From positions 310,001 to 374,000 of the forward strand of contig NZ_CP130058.1 of assembly GCF_030644365.1 (NCBI RefSeq): DNA of 64,000 nucleotides, written 5' to 3'. Positions 31,001-39,591 of this stretch are shown piece by piece (position 1 is the stretch's first letter; each line of letters starts with the position of its first letter). Below the pieces are notes generated by a model that saw only the letters and a program-made list of their open reading frames with translations, searched no databases and was not told where the DNA came from. The stretch comes from Schaalia sp. HMT-172. Its GTDB lineage: Bacteria; Actinomycetota; Actinomycetes; Actinomycetales; Actinomycetaceae. Made by a program: the position numbers and the translations under genes.

Positions 31001-34000
31001 CGCGTGGGCGTGGCACCGCCCTCGGAACTTAACCACAACCCGGTTGCGCTGCCCGACGTCATCCAGGCGCGCCCGTCGCGCACCATCGAGGTCAACGTCT
31101 TGTCGAACGACGTCGATCCCGACGGCGACACCCTGAAGCTGCGCGAGGGATCCCTGGAGTCCTCGAACAGCCAGGTGCAGGCCTCGGTCGTGTCGGCCAC
31201 CTCCGTGTCGCTGACGACGCCCGCCGAGGAGAATCCTTTCGTCGTCACCTACGTGGTCGAGGACGGCCGCGGCGGATCCGCGACGGGTCAGTTGACGGTG
31301 AACGTCGCCGCGGACGCGCCGCTCATGGCGCCGATCGCGCGCGACGACCTCGTGTCGCTGTCCGACATGCCGCGTGACGGCGCCCCGGTCGAGGTCAGCG
31401 TGCTCGCCAACGACGAGGATCCGGATGGCGCCCTGTCGGAGCTGACGATCTCCTCGAGCGCCGACGGCGTGAGCGTGGATAACACGACGCACAAGGTGAC
31501 GGTGACACCGCAGACGGATCGCCGCCTCGTGGTCTACTCGATCACGGACCAGGACGGGCTGTCCTCCTCGGCGGTCGTGTCGGTGCCCGGCGCGGAACGC
31601 AAGGTGCCCGCGGTGAACCCCTCGCGCGTGCCGATCCGCCTGAAGGCGGGGGAGTCCAAGACCCTGTCCCTCGACGATTTCGTGATGGTCAAGCGCGACG
31701 CGCACGCCTACATTCGCGACGTGTCGACCGTGCGCGGGGGCGCCGGCCTGACGAACCTGACGGCCGACGAGACGTCCATTTCTTTCACCGTCGATTCGAG
31801 CTACGTGGGTAAGACCTTCGTGAACGTCGAGGTCTTCGACGGGCGCGAAGGGGACGAGTCAGCGTCCTCGGCGTCGCTGACCCTGCCGATCCAGGTGGAG
31901 GCCACGCAGAACCACCCGCCGACGATCACGCCGACGGTGATCCGCGTCGCGTCGGGCGAAGAGACGTCCGTGAACCTGCCGCTGATGGTCTCCGACCCGG
32001 ATACGCCCGACCCGTCGTCCTTCACCTACCGCGTGTCGGACATCCCCTCGGGTATCACGGTGCGTAATGAGTCGGAGACCCGCCTGGCGGTGAGCGCGGA
32101 GGCCGGTACGAGGCCGGGGTCCGCCGGCTCGCTGACGCTGAGCGTGGACGATGGCTCGGGCAGCCCGGTGAGCGCGAAGGTGCCGATCGAGGTCGTGGCC
32201 TCGACGCGCCCGCTCATCCAGACGTCCCTCGCGCAGATCGTCGCGGATGCGGGCAGCACCGTGAACGTGGATCTGACGCAGTACACGACGAACCCGTTCC
32301 CGGACACGCCGATCACGATTCAGCGGGCGACCGTTGAGGTCGGCGAGGGCACGGTGGACCCGCAGGGCACGGTCCTGGCGGTGAGCCCGCGCGCGGGCTT
32401 CCACGGGAACATGGTGATCGTCTATCGAGTGATCGATAAGACGCTGGATTCCTCGCGCGTGGTCGAGGGCCGCGTGTCGGTGACGGTGCGCGACCGCCCG
32501 GATCGCCCCGAGAACGTTCATGCCACCGCGACGGGTCCGGGCCGCGCCTCCGTGTCCTTCACGCCGGGCGCCGATAACGGTGCGCGCATCACGCAGTACA
32601 TGGTGACGAGCTCGCAGGGTGGGGGCGCGGTGTGTCAGCAGACGGTGTGTGAGGTGTCGGGTCTGACCAACGGCGCTTGGCACAAGTTCACCGTCGTTGC
32701 CCGCAACGCCGTCGGCGATTCCGACCCGTCGGAGGCCTCGGCGGAGGTCCAGGTCGACGCGACGCCGGCCAAGATGGCCGTGCCGACCCTGTCGGCGGGC
32801 AACGGTCAGGTCACCGTGACTTGGAGCGCTCCGGACAACGAGGGGTCCCCGATCACGAAGTATGAGATCGCGGTCAATGGCGGCGATGGCTCCAGCAAGC
32901 AGACGACGGCCGACGCCTCCGCTACGTCGGCGACAATCGGCGACCTGGAGAACGGCGTCAACTACACGGTGTCGATCGTCGCCCGGAATGGCGCGGAGAA
33001 GCAGGCCGAGTGGTCCCAGCCGGCGAACACGACCCCGCACGGCAAGCCGGATCCCGCCAGTGCGATCGCGCTGAGGCACGTGGGCTCGAGCGCCGACGGG
33101 TCGACGGGTTCCGTCGACGTCTCGTGGAAGCTTGGCCGCTCCGGTGGCACCAACTGGGGGCCCACGACCGTGACCGTGGACGGGCTGGATCCGATAACGG
33201 TCGACGGCTCGACCGCCTTCGTCCATGTCGACGGCGTCACCCCCGGCAACTCGGTGTCCGTGACCGTGGATCTGTCCAACGCCGAGGGCGACCATTCGAC
33301 GTCGACTCAGAGCTTCTCGCTATCGACCGTGCCCATGCCGATCGGTGCTCCGACGCTCGAGGGCACGGGCAAGCACGGCGAGCTGGTGGTCAGGAACCTG
33401 ACCAAGGCGCCCGGTAACGGCTTCGCCGTCGGCGAGTTGAGCCTGCGCTACTCCTCGGATCCGGGCTCGTGTGTCAATGGTTCGGAGGCTCGCGACGGCA
33501 TGCTCATCGAGGGCAGCGGTATTGCTGCGCGCACCTACTACTTCTGCCAGGTGGGTCTGGCGACCTCGGGTGAGACGGTTGCGTCGACTCCCGTGCGCGC
33601 CGATGGACAGCCCATCGCGCCCCCGACCCTGCAGGGCGTGACGGTCTCGAAGGCCGGGCCCGGCGCGGTCCGCGTGAATGTGGCCGTCGCCGAGGCCTAC
33701 CCGGCCATGACGGAGTTGACGGTGACGGTGGGTGGCCAGCAGGTCAACATGTTGGGCTCGCAATCCGTCGTGGTCAACAACCTCCCCGAGGGCGCGCAGG
33801 TGAGCGCCCACGTGGTTGCCAGGAATTCGCAGGGCGAGGCCTCGGCGGACTCCAACGGCATCACCACCGAGCTGGGCGTGTCCACCAAGTGGGTCGAGAA
33901 CTGCAGCCCGGGCGTCGCCGGGCAGGTCCCCGGCCAGGCGTGCCACACCTTCAACCTGGTGGCCCCCGGCTTTACGCCGGGCGTGTCCGTCCAGCACGTG

Positions 34001-34150
34001 TGCCGCGTCTCCTCCGACGTCGATCCCGGCCACCCCCGCGAGGTCATCGTGGGCGGCCCCGAGGTCGAGTCCGGCATCGCGACGCGGGCCGGCTCGCAGG
34101 CCGAGCTGAACGGGGCGGTGCGAGTGGAAAGCTGCGAGCCGCGCCGGTAG
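28091..34150 (+). CDS. Giant membrane-anchored Ig-like/FN3 protein, module 2
   Basis: About 2,019 residues, paralogous along its full length to the module 1 giant. It has the same N-terminal helix (LPAIGVLLLASILVVVALIH), DNDSDSDGD-type acidic Ig-like repeats and FN3 domains near residues 1470-1650 (ENVHATATGPGRASVSF; TVTWSAPDNEGSPITKY). The C-terminal tail has conserved Cys (CSPG, CHTF, VCRVS, VESCEP). No sorting signal is seen. Several in-frame GTGs are possible starts (28088, 28091, 28100). 28091 is chosen for spacing to GGGAG. It heads a four-gene operon. Confidence 0.9.
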   Translation: MSIVAKSDRAVKALRRVSRRLPAIGVLLLASILVVVALIHRGIEVTELDVDDGGIWVSKGSDLSLGHLNYDALTFDGFVSTPSAQVSLGQDGRTVTIGDETTHSVSSVDVAGMKLGGAITVPEGSQVAQGATTLAVLDASAGYLWVGDANRPDALKYDDTEAIADGLAGGVVTVSMKGTVYAYAPQYATLTTVSRAGATWSVSKSTLSGISAGDDLSITAVGDKPVIYDATTNTLVLPSGRTRALNGDGIAPGASLQMAGPASSSVLLATADSLVSVPLDGGAPTVTPAQEGSSIGGVPAPPAFHQGCAYGAWGTSGAAIRVCESGTQRYSNVENLATSKQPVFRVNRTRIVLNDVDAGTVWLPDRDMIMVDNWDQDNPDANEVESDESNPDLLEQISDPQRNEKNTPPTAVDDDFGVRPGKSTLLPVLQNDSDSDGDVLTAEATSQPSFGSVVVTRGGRALQITGVGDDAQGTSSFTYSASDGLASATANVSLRVHPWSENVGPKRVHDANVKLGADAQIEYNVLADWIDPDGDQIFLERAEGSEGLSVQFSEDGTLSIRDIGASTGAHTVSVYVSDGWLTTEGELTVLVQEPGNIAPIANADFYVARVGEPLVVAPLANDTDPNGDVLTLTKVSTAPASTTLVPDLELGVVTFTGSQVGSYEFTYTVSDGPEAVVGVVRVDVVAGDEHAAPVAEDDIAILPSGGSALVAPLANDTDPSGGVLVVQSIEVDSDAGIEVALIDRHLLRVTAPAGLDDIARFTYTVSNGSGAATASVAVIPTRAKDDRAPLELQDDSAKVRVGDIASIQVLANDRSPSGLQMSVSSSLAGTVDSEYGHAFVTGNLVRFEAGQKTGRVDVTYTVTDSAGNTASATATFNVIGAEQANSAPQPKALTAWAAAGQTTRIPVPLNGIDPDGDSVTLVGIDQPPTMGTATLGTEWIEYTPNSDASGTDVFTYTVEDRLGRQAKARVRVGVAPPSELNHNPVALPDVIQARPSRTIEVNVLSNDVDPDGDTLKLREGSLESSNSQVQASVVSATSVSLTTPAEENPFVVTYVVEDGRGGSATGQLTVNVAADAPLMAPIARDDLVSLSDMPRDGAPVEVSVLANDEDPDGALSELTISSSADGVSVDNTTHKVTVTPQTDRRLVVYSITDQDGLSSSAVVSVPGAERKVPAVNPSRVPIRLKAGESKTLSLDDFVMVKRDAHAYIRDVSTVRGGAGLTNLTADETSISFTVDSSYVGKTFVNVEVFDGREGDESASSASLTLPIQVEATQNHPPTITPTVIRVASGEETSVNLPLMVSDPDTPDPSSFTYRVSDIPSGITVRNESETRLAVSAEAGTRPGSAGSLTLSVDDGSGSPVSAKVPIEVVASTRPLIQTSLAQIVADAGSTVNVDLTQYTTNPFPDTPITIQRATVEVGEGTVDPQGTVLAVSPRAGFHGNMVIVYRVIDKTLDSSRVVEGRVSVTVRDRPDRPENVHATATGPGRASVSFTPGADNGARITQYMVTSSQGGGAVCQQTVCEVSGLTNGAWHKFTVVARNAVGDSDPSEASAEVQVDATPAKMAVPTLSAGNGQVTVTWSAPDNEGSPITKYEIAVNGGDGSSKQTTADASATSATIGDLENGVNYTVSIVARNGAEKQAEWSQPANTTPHGKPDPASAIALRHVGSSADGSTGSVDVSWKLGRSGGTNWGPTTVTVDGLDPITVDGSTAFVHVDGVTPGNSVSVTVDLSNAEGDHSTSTQSFSLSTVPMPIGAPTLEGTGKHGELVVRNLTKAPGNGFAVGELSLRYSSDPGSCVNGSEARDGMLIEGSGIAARTYYFCQVGLATSGETVASTPVRADGQPIAPPTLQGVTVSKAGPGAVRVNVAVAEAYPAMTELTVTVGGQQVNMLGSQSVVVNNLPEGAQVSAHVVARNSQGEASADSNGITTELGVSTKWVENCSPGVAGQVPGQACHTFNLVAPGFTPGVSVQHVCRVSSDVDPGHPREVIVGGPEVESGIATRAGSQAELNGAVRVESCEPRR

Positions 34151-34192
34151 CGGCCGGGGCGTGAGAGGAACCGATCTGATGGGAGGAACGCC

Positions 34193-35458
34193 ATGAAGCG
34201 TGTGAAGGCCGACATCGGCCTGACGGAACGACCGCGCGTCCTGCGGGCCGTCGCCTCGGCGCGTACCGCGCTGGATCGTCGTCTCCGCGCGATCCCGGGA
34301 ATGCGCTACGTGCTGGCCGCGTGCGGCATCGTCACCCCCTTCGGGTGGCTGGTGATCGCCTCGGCGATCGCGGGACTGGTTGTCGCGGGAGTCGTGGGAT
34401 GGGCCGAGGCCTTCGCGCTGGCCATCGCGTGCGTGGCCCTGCTGGTCATCGCGATCGTGCTCGTCGCCGCCCCCTCGCCCTACCGCGTGTCGCTGCGCCT
34501 GCCCCAGGAGAGGGTGACGGCCGGGCAGACGGCTCTGGGCGAGATCCGCGTCGTCAACGACACCTCCCGCCGCGGCGGCTCCGAGGTCATCGAGCTGCCC
34601 ATCGGCGCCGGCGTCGCCGAGTTCGTCATCCCGGGCGTGCCCTCCCACCGGACGTGGGACGAGTTCTTCTCCGTCGTGACCCGCCGCCGCGGCGTCATCG
34701 AGATCGGCCCGGCCCGCACCGTGCGCTCTGACGGCCTGGGCCTGCTGCGCCGCGTGCGTTCCTGGGATAACCCGGTGACCCTCTACGTCCATCCGCGCAC
34801 GGTGCGCGTGCCTTTCGACGCGACCGGCTTCCAGGTCGACGTCGAGGGCGTGGTGACGGCGAAGCTGTCCAGCTCCGACGTGTCCTTCCACGCGCTGCGC
34901 GACTACGAGCCGGGCGACGATCGACGCGCCGTGCACTGGCAGTCCACGGCGCGCCTCGGCAAGCTCATCGTGCGCCAGTACGAGGAGACGCACCGCTCCC
35001 ACCACCTGATCGTGCTCGACACGGCGCGCTCCTCCTGGGATCGTGACGCCTTCGAGGACGGGGTGTCGGTGGCCGCTTCCCTCGCCCTGGCGGGGATTTC
35101 CGCCTCGCGCACGGTGTCTTTTGCCGCGGGCAAGCGGTGGATTCCGGCGACCGGGGCGGTCAGCATGCTCGACTCCCTGGCCTCACTGACGTACTCCGGG
35201 CGTTCGAACATCACGGCGCTCGTGCGCCGCGCCTTCGCCTCGTGCCCGTCGGCCTCCTACGTCAGCGTCATCGCGTCCCCCGCGGTCACGGACGAGGAGG
35301 CCGCGCACCTCGCGCAGGTCACTCCCCGCGACGTGACTGTACAGATCCTGCGCATTAACCCGAAGCAGCGCGCGCGTCGGCGGAGCTTGGAGGGCGGCGT
35401 GCTTTTCGATTGTCCGTCGCTGCGCGAGCTGGCGCATTTGGTGGGTGATATCCGGTGA
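34193..35458 (+). CDS. DUF58 membrane protein, module 2
   Basis: 421 residues. The ATG at 34193 follows a clear GGGAGGAA. Two helices lie at ~50-90 (WLVIASAIAGLVVAGVVGWA), and the DUF58 signature RDYEPGDDRRAVHWQSTARL is identical to that of module 1. It comes directly after the giant gene with no MoxR between, unlike module 1. It must either use the module 1 MoxR in trans or act without one. It overlaps the next gene by 4 bp (GTGA). Confidence 0.92.
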   Translation: MKRVKADIGLTERPRVLRAVASARTALDRRLRAIPGMRYVLAACGIVTPFGWLVIASAIAGLVVAGVVGWAEAFALAIACVALLVIAIVLVAAPSPYRVSLRLPQERVTAGQTALGEIRVVNDTSRRGGSEVIELPIGAGVAEFVIPGVPSHRTWDEFFSVVTRRRGVIEIGPARTVRSDGLGLLRRVRSWDNPVTLYVHPRTVRVPFDATGFQVDVEGVVTAKLSSSDVSFHALRDYEPGDDRRAVHWQSTARLGKLIVRQYEETHRSHHLIVLDTARSSWDRDAFEDGVSVAASLALAGISASRTVSFAAGKRWIPATGAVSMLDSLASLTYSGRSNITALVRRAFASCPSASYVSVIASPAVTDEEAAHLAQVTPRDVTVQILRINPKQRARRRSLEGGVLFDCPSLRELAHLVGDIR

Positions 35459-38025
35459 CTGTCGATGCTCTTGGTCGCGCCAGGCCCCGCCTGCCGCTCC
35501 TGTCCTTCGTCGCGTTGGCCGTGCTCTTTGCGGGGCCGGTCCTCACGCACGAGGCCGTCTTCGGGTCGTCCGTCGGCCTGATCGCCGCCGGTTCAGGCGT
35601 CGCGGTCGGCCTGCTTATCGCGGCTGCCTCGACGCGCTGGTCGTGGGACACGCTCTCGACCCTCGCGGCGCTGCTCGTCGCCTACTTCCTGCTGGGCGGC
35701 CCGATCGCCCTGCCGTCGACCGTGCGCTGGGGCGTCGTGCCCACGACGGACACGCTGCTGACCCTCGTGCGCGGCTCGGTGAGCTCGTGGAAGGACCTCC
35801 TGACGCTGACGCCGCCGGCGGCCTCCTACGTGGGCCCCGCGCTGGTCCCGTGGATCACGGGCCTGCTGTGCGCGCTGATCTCCGGCCTCGTCTCGGTGCG
35901 GTGGGGGCGTCCGCTCCTGGGCATCATCCCCGTCGCCGTGATGGGCGTCGTGGGTCTGGCTTTCGGCCTGTCCGGTGTCGTGCCGCCCGTGTGGCCGTTC
36001 ATGGTGTGGTTCGCGGGCGCGTTCCTGTGGCTCGCGTGGGCTTCTTCCCACCAGCGCCTGTCGCTGGGGTTGGACGTGTCCGTCAATCGACGAGGCCGTG
36101 GCGGGGCGAGCGCTGCGACGGCCTCGACGCGCGGTCCCTCCCGTCAGGCGGTGTTCCGTTCCCGGCGGCTGTTGGCCTCGTCCCTGATGATCGCGCTGGC
36201 GGTGGGCGTGGCCCTGCCGGCGACGGCCTCGTGGGGGCCGGTGGGCCGACGGATCGTGGCCCGCGAGAAGGTGGAGCCGCCGTTTAACGTGCGTCAGTAC
36301 CCGTCGCCGCTGTCGGCGTTCCGCCATTACAAGAAGGACCTGGCGGAGCAGACGGTCATGACGGTGCGTGGGCTGCCGGCGCGCACGCGCGTGCGCTTGG
36401 CGGCGTTGGACGTGTACGACGGGACGACCTTTACGATGAGCGCCCCGAAGAGCCAGGTGTCCACCTCGGTCGCGGCCCAGTCGGATGGGCAGGCGTCGAC
36501 GGTGAGCGTGCGTAACGGCTACGTGTCGGTTGGCTCGACGATTCCGCGTACTCGGTCGCAGGGCAGCGACGGCTCGTTCACGGCGACGATCGAGACCTCG
36601 GGCATTGTGGGCCCGTGGGTGCCGGTGGCCGGAGACGTCCGCTCGGTGACCTTCGGCGGGGAGAACGCTCGCGCACAGCAGGAGGGCCTGCGCTTTGACA
36701 TGTGGGCGGATGCGGCGCTGACGACGGGCCTGCCCGCCCAGCCGCAGACGGTGACGATCAGCGCGGACTCGATCGTGACGCCGACGGATTCGCAGTTCGC
36801 GGGCGCGACGCCGGTGAAGTTCCATTCGGATACGGACGAGCCCTACCCGAGCGGCCTCGACACGTTCATGGCGAGCATTGTGGGCTCGGCGTCCTCGCCG
36901 ATTGAGAAGGCGCGCGCGATCGAGCAGTACCTGCACAATGAGGGTTACTACTTGACGGAGAACACGGATCAGTCGCGCCCGGGTCATCACCTCAATCGAC
37001 TGTCCGCGATGGTGTCGGATAGCGGCCAACTGATCGGCGACGACGAGCAGTATGCGGCCCTGATGGCGCTCATGCTGCACCAGCTGGGCTGGAACGCGCG
37101 CGTCGCGATCGGCGCGTACCCGTCGGGCGAGTCGGCGGACGCGAGTACGCTCGTGGGCACCGACATGCACGTGTGGGTCGAGATGGAGTTCGAGGGCATC
37201 GGCTGGGCCGTGTTCGATCCGACGCCGGATAAGGACCGGGTGCCGCAGGACAATTCGGAAAAGAAGAAGAATTCGCCGCGTCCCCAGGTGCTTCAGCCGC
37301 CGGAGCCGCCCGAGGAGCCCGTGGAGTTGCCGCCGGTGAACCGCGACCAGGATGTGGCCGCGAAGGAACCGCCGGGGGCGGGCATCCCGTGGCTGCTGAT
37401 CGGCACCGTGTCCGGTTCGCTGCTCCTGCTGCTTGCGCCGTTCGCGCTGATTGCTGCGCTCAAGGCCAGGCGGACTCGCGTGCGCCGCAAGGCCTCGCCC
37501 GGCGTGGCCCTGGTGGGTTCGTGGGACGAGGTCGTGGATATGGCGATTGACGCGGGCGTGCGCGTGCGCGCCGACCAGACCCGCCAGGAGGCGGCGTGGG
37601 CGCTGGCCTCGTTCTGGAAGCTGCGCGAGGGGCAGGAAGAGGGAGCCGAGGCGCAGCGCGTGGCGTCCCAGGCTTCGACCTCGGCGCTGATCCCGGGGTG
37701 GACGCTGTTCCGTGAGCGCGTGCCGATGACGGTGGCGATCGCTCGCCGCGCGGACGTCGCTGATTTCGCGGCGGCGACGGGCGGCCAGAAGGAAGCGGAG
37801 TCCGCGTGGTCGGACGTCGATCAGCTCAAGCGGTCCCTGGCGTCTTCCGCGAGCCTGTGGGTGCGCCTGCGGCGTCGCTTCTCGCTGCGTTCGCTGCTGC
37901 GCACGTGGAGGCGCCCGCCGGCGGCCGGGAAGGAGTCGGTACGAGGCGTGGGTTCCTTGCTGGAGGACGGCGAGGATGCGGATGGTCCGCTGGAGAATCC
38001 GTCGAGCGGGAGGAGTAGGCCGTGA
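35455..38025 (+). CDS. Transglutaminase-like membrane protein, module 2 (catalytic Cys missing)
   Basis: 856 residues with the same layout as the module 1 protein but without the long cytoplasmic N-terminus. There is a helix bundle (~10-250), an external transglutaminase-like domain, a Pro-rich linker (PPEPPEEPVELPP), a last helix (~645-665) and a basic tail. The core motif reads GDDEQYAALMALM, placing Asp530 where the nucleophile Cys should be. His572 (DMHVWVEMEF) and Asp588 (FDPTP) are kept. Module 2 thus keeps two of three triad residues while module 1 keeps one. GTG start. Confidence 0.9.
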   Translation: MTVDALGRARPRLPLLSFVALAVLFAGPVLTHEAVFGSSVGLIAAGSGVAVGLLIAAASTRWSWDTLSTLAALLVAYFLLGGPIALPSTVRWGVVPTTDTLLTLVRGSVSSWKDLLTLTPPAASYVGPALVPWITGLLCALISGLVSVRWGRPLLGIIPVAVMGVVGLAFGLSGVVPPVWPFMVWFAGAFLWLAWASSHQRLSLGLDVSVNRRGRGGASAATASTRGPSRQAVFRSRRLLASSLMIALAVGVALPATASWGPVGRRIVAREKVEPPFNVRQYPSPLSAFRHYKKDLAEQTVMTVRGLPARTRVRLAALDVYDGTTFTMSAPKSQVSTSVAAQSDGQASTVSVRNGYVSVGSTIPRTRSQGSDGSFTATIETSGIVGPWVPVAGDVRSVTFGGENARAQQEGLRFDMWADAALTTGLPAQPQTVTISADSIVTPTDSQFAGATPVKFHSDTDEPYPSGLDTFMASIVGSASSPIEKARAIEQYLHNEGYYLTENTDQSRPGHHLNRLSAMVSDSGQLIGDDEQYAALMALMLHQLGWNARVAIGAYPSGESADASTLVGTDMHVWVEMEFEGIGWAVFDPTPDKDRVPQDNSEKKKNSPRPQVLQPPEPPEEPVELPPVNRDQDVAAKEPPGAGIPWLLIGTVSGSLLLLLAPFALIAALKARRTRVRRKASPGVALVGSWDEVVDMAIDAGVRVRADQTRQEAAWALASFWKLREGQEEGAEAQRVASQASTSALIPGWTLFRERVPMTVAIARRADVADFAAATGGQKEAESAWSDVDQLKRSLASSASLWVRLRRRFSLRSLLRTWRRPPAAGKESVRGVGSLLEDGEDADGPLENPSSGRSRP

Positions 38026-39587
38026 CGCGTGGAGCGGTTGTGGGCGCCGGCCCGCACATTGAGGGGTTCCGGTGGATTCGTGCCCTCGGGTCGGGCGGAT
38101 TCGCGGACGTGCACCTGTACCATCAGCAGGTTCCGTCGCGTGATGTCGCGATCAAGGTTGCTCGCCCGAATGTGGAGGGCGGCAACGAGGCGATCAGGTA
38201 CGAGGCCGACGCGATGGCTCGCGTGTCGAGCCACCCGGCCATCGTCAACCTGTACGGCGTGGGGTCGCTGCCCGACGGCCGCCAGTTCCTCATCATGGAG
38301 TACTGCCCGGTTGCGAATATCGCGGATCAGGTGCGGGCTCGCCCGATGGATCTGGCGTCGGCGTTGGACATGATGATCCGCATTTCGTCGGGCGTGGAGA
38401 TGCTGCACCGGTCGGGCTACGTGCATCGGGACATTAAGCCCGGCAACATCATGCTGGACTCGTACAAGGCGCCGGTGTTGACGGATTTCGGCGTGAGTGC
38501 GCGCATTGGCGAGGGCGCGGGCGGCAGCGTCGACGGTTTTTCGGTGCTGTGGGCGCCGCCCGAGCAGCACGATGGGAACTCGGTCGCGGAGCCGTCCCAG
38601 GACGTGTGGGCGTTGGCGTCGTCGCTGTGGACGCTGCTGGTGGGCCGCAGCCCCTTCGAGGATCCGATTGGGGATAACACGACGGTTGCGGTCGCGATGC
38701 GGGTGCGTTCAGGGCGCCTGCGCGGGGTTGCGCGCGCGGACGTGCCCGAGGAGCTCGACGAGGTGCTGCGCGCGGCGATGAGCGTGGATCCGGCCCGCAG
38801 GACCCGCTCCGCCCTGGCGTTTGCGCAGTCGCTCCAGGGTATTCAGCGCCTGGCGGGGCTTCCCGTGACGCCGATTGAGGTGCGCGATGCGCCGCACATG
38901 CCTCGGCCCTCGGTGCCGGGACCGGCGTCCCCGGCTGGCTTCCCGGTTCCGGTGCCCTCCCAGGGGGAGGGGACGAGGCCTCGGGGGGCGTCGGCCGCGC
39001 AGGACGTGACGATCCGCTCGGGTGTGGGTTTTGATTTTTCGGAGTCCGGCGTCGTGCCGATCGCGGACTCGTGGCATCATCCGCGCAACCTGTCGACGGG
39101 CCGCGCGGCGGAGACGTCCTTCGACGATGAGGAGGAGCGTGTCGTCCGGCGTCTGCCCGTTCCCGCGGTGATTGCCCTCGTGCTGGTGGGCGCGGTCGTG
39201 GTGGCGGGCCTCGTTGTCGCGATGCTGACGGGCGGCGGGCACTCGGTGCGTATCGACCCTACGGAAGCGCCGACGGCGAGCCAGGAGGATCCGAGTAAGC
39301 TCACGGTGCCTCCGGCGGCTCCCACGGGCCTGAGCGGCCGTGTGGAGGGCGATTCGATCGTGTGGACGTGGACGGCGCCCGCCGATTCGAACTACACGAG
39401 CGACCAGCTGATGTTCCAGTACCGCCTGGAGCGCCCGGGTGAGGCGCCGCTGGGCGCGTCGAGCCCGGTCGCGTCCGTGACGCTGCCCGCGACGCGCGGC
39501 GGCGACAATTGTTTGACGGTGCGCACGGTCGTGGCGTCTTCGGGCTTGCAGTCCCAGTCGATCAACGCCTGCGTGGCGGTGAATTGA
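38022..39587 (+). CDS. Transmembrane Ser/Thr protein kinase with FN3-like sensor, module 2
   Basis: 521 residues, GTG start overlapping the previous stop. The kinase domain is intact: GSGGFADV, Lys45, HRDIKPGN (Asp137) and DFG (Asp155). The linker contains VTIRSG and PIADSW, the latter shared with kinase 1 (AVADSW). A transmembrane helix (~382-404) and a short external FN3-like domain with two Cys (DNCLTVRT, INACVAV) follow. It is convergent with the mycosin gene, only 4 bp between stops and no hairpin, so transcripts may overlap. Confidence 0.94.
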   Translation: MTRGAVVGAGPHIEGFRWIRALGSGGFADVHLYHQQVPSRDVAIKVARPNVEGGNEAIRYEADAMARVSSHPAIVNLYGVGSLPDGRQFLIMEYCPVANIADQVRARPMDLASALDMMIRISSGVEMLHRSGYVHRDIKPGNIMLDSYKAPVLTDFGVSARIGEGAGGSVDGFSVLWAPPEQHDGNSVAEPSQDVWALASSLWTLLVGRSPFEDPIGDNTTVAVAMRVRSGRLRGVARADVPEELDEVLRAAMSVDPARRTRSALAFAQSLQGIQRLAGLPVTPIEVRDAPHMPRPSVPGPASPAGFPVPVPSQGEGTRPRGASAAQDVTIRSGVGFDFSESGVVPIADSWHHPRNLSTGRAAETSFDDEEERVVRRLPVPAVIALVLVGAVVVAGLVVAMLTGGGHSVRIDPTEAPTASQEDPSKLTVPPAAPTGLSGRVEGDSIVWTWTAPADSNYTSDQLMFQYRLERPGEAPLGASSPVASVTLPATRGGDNCLTVRTVVASSGLQSQSINACVAVN

Positions 39588-39591
39588 GCGC

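Noticed and set aside
27812-31705. 1,297-aa open frame on the minus strand opposite the second giant FN3 gene (and a 1,108-aa one at 18076-21402)
   Set aside because: Antisense shadows of high-GC coding DNA: His/Arg/Gly-rich, no domains, no ribosome site, and the plus-strand genes have clear domain content.
26445-39587. PknB-type kinases with PASTA domains
   Set aside because: The external parts are single FN3-like domains with paired Cys. No PASTA repeats are visible.
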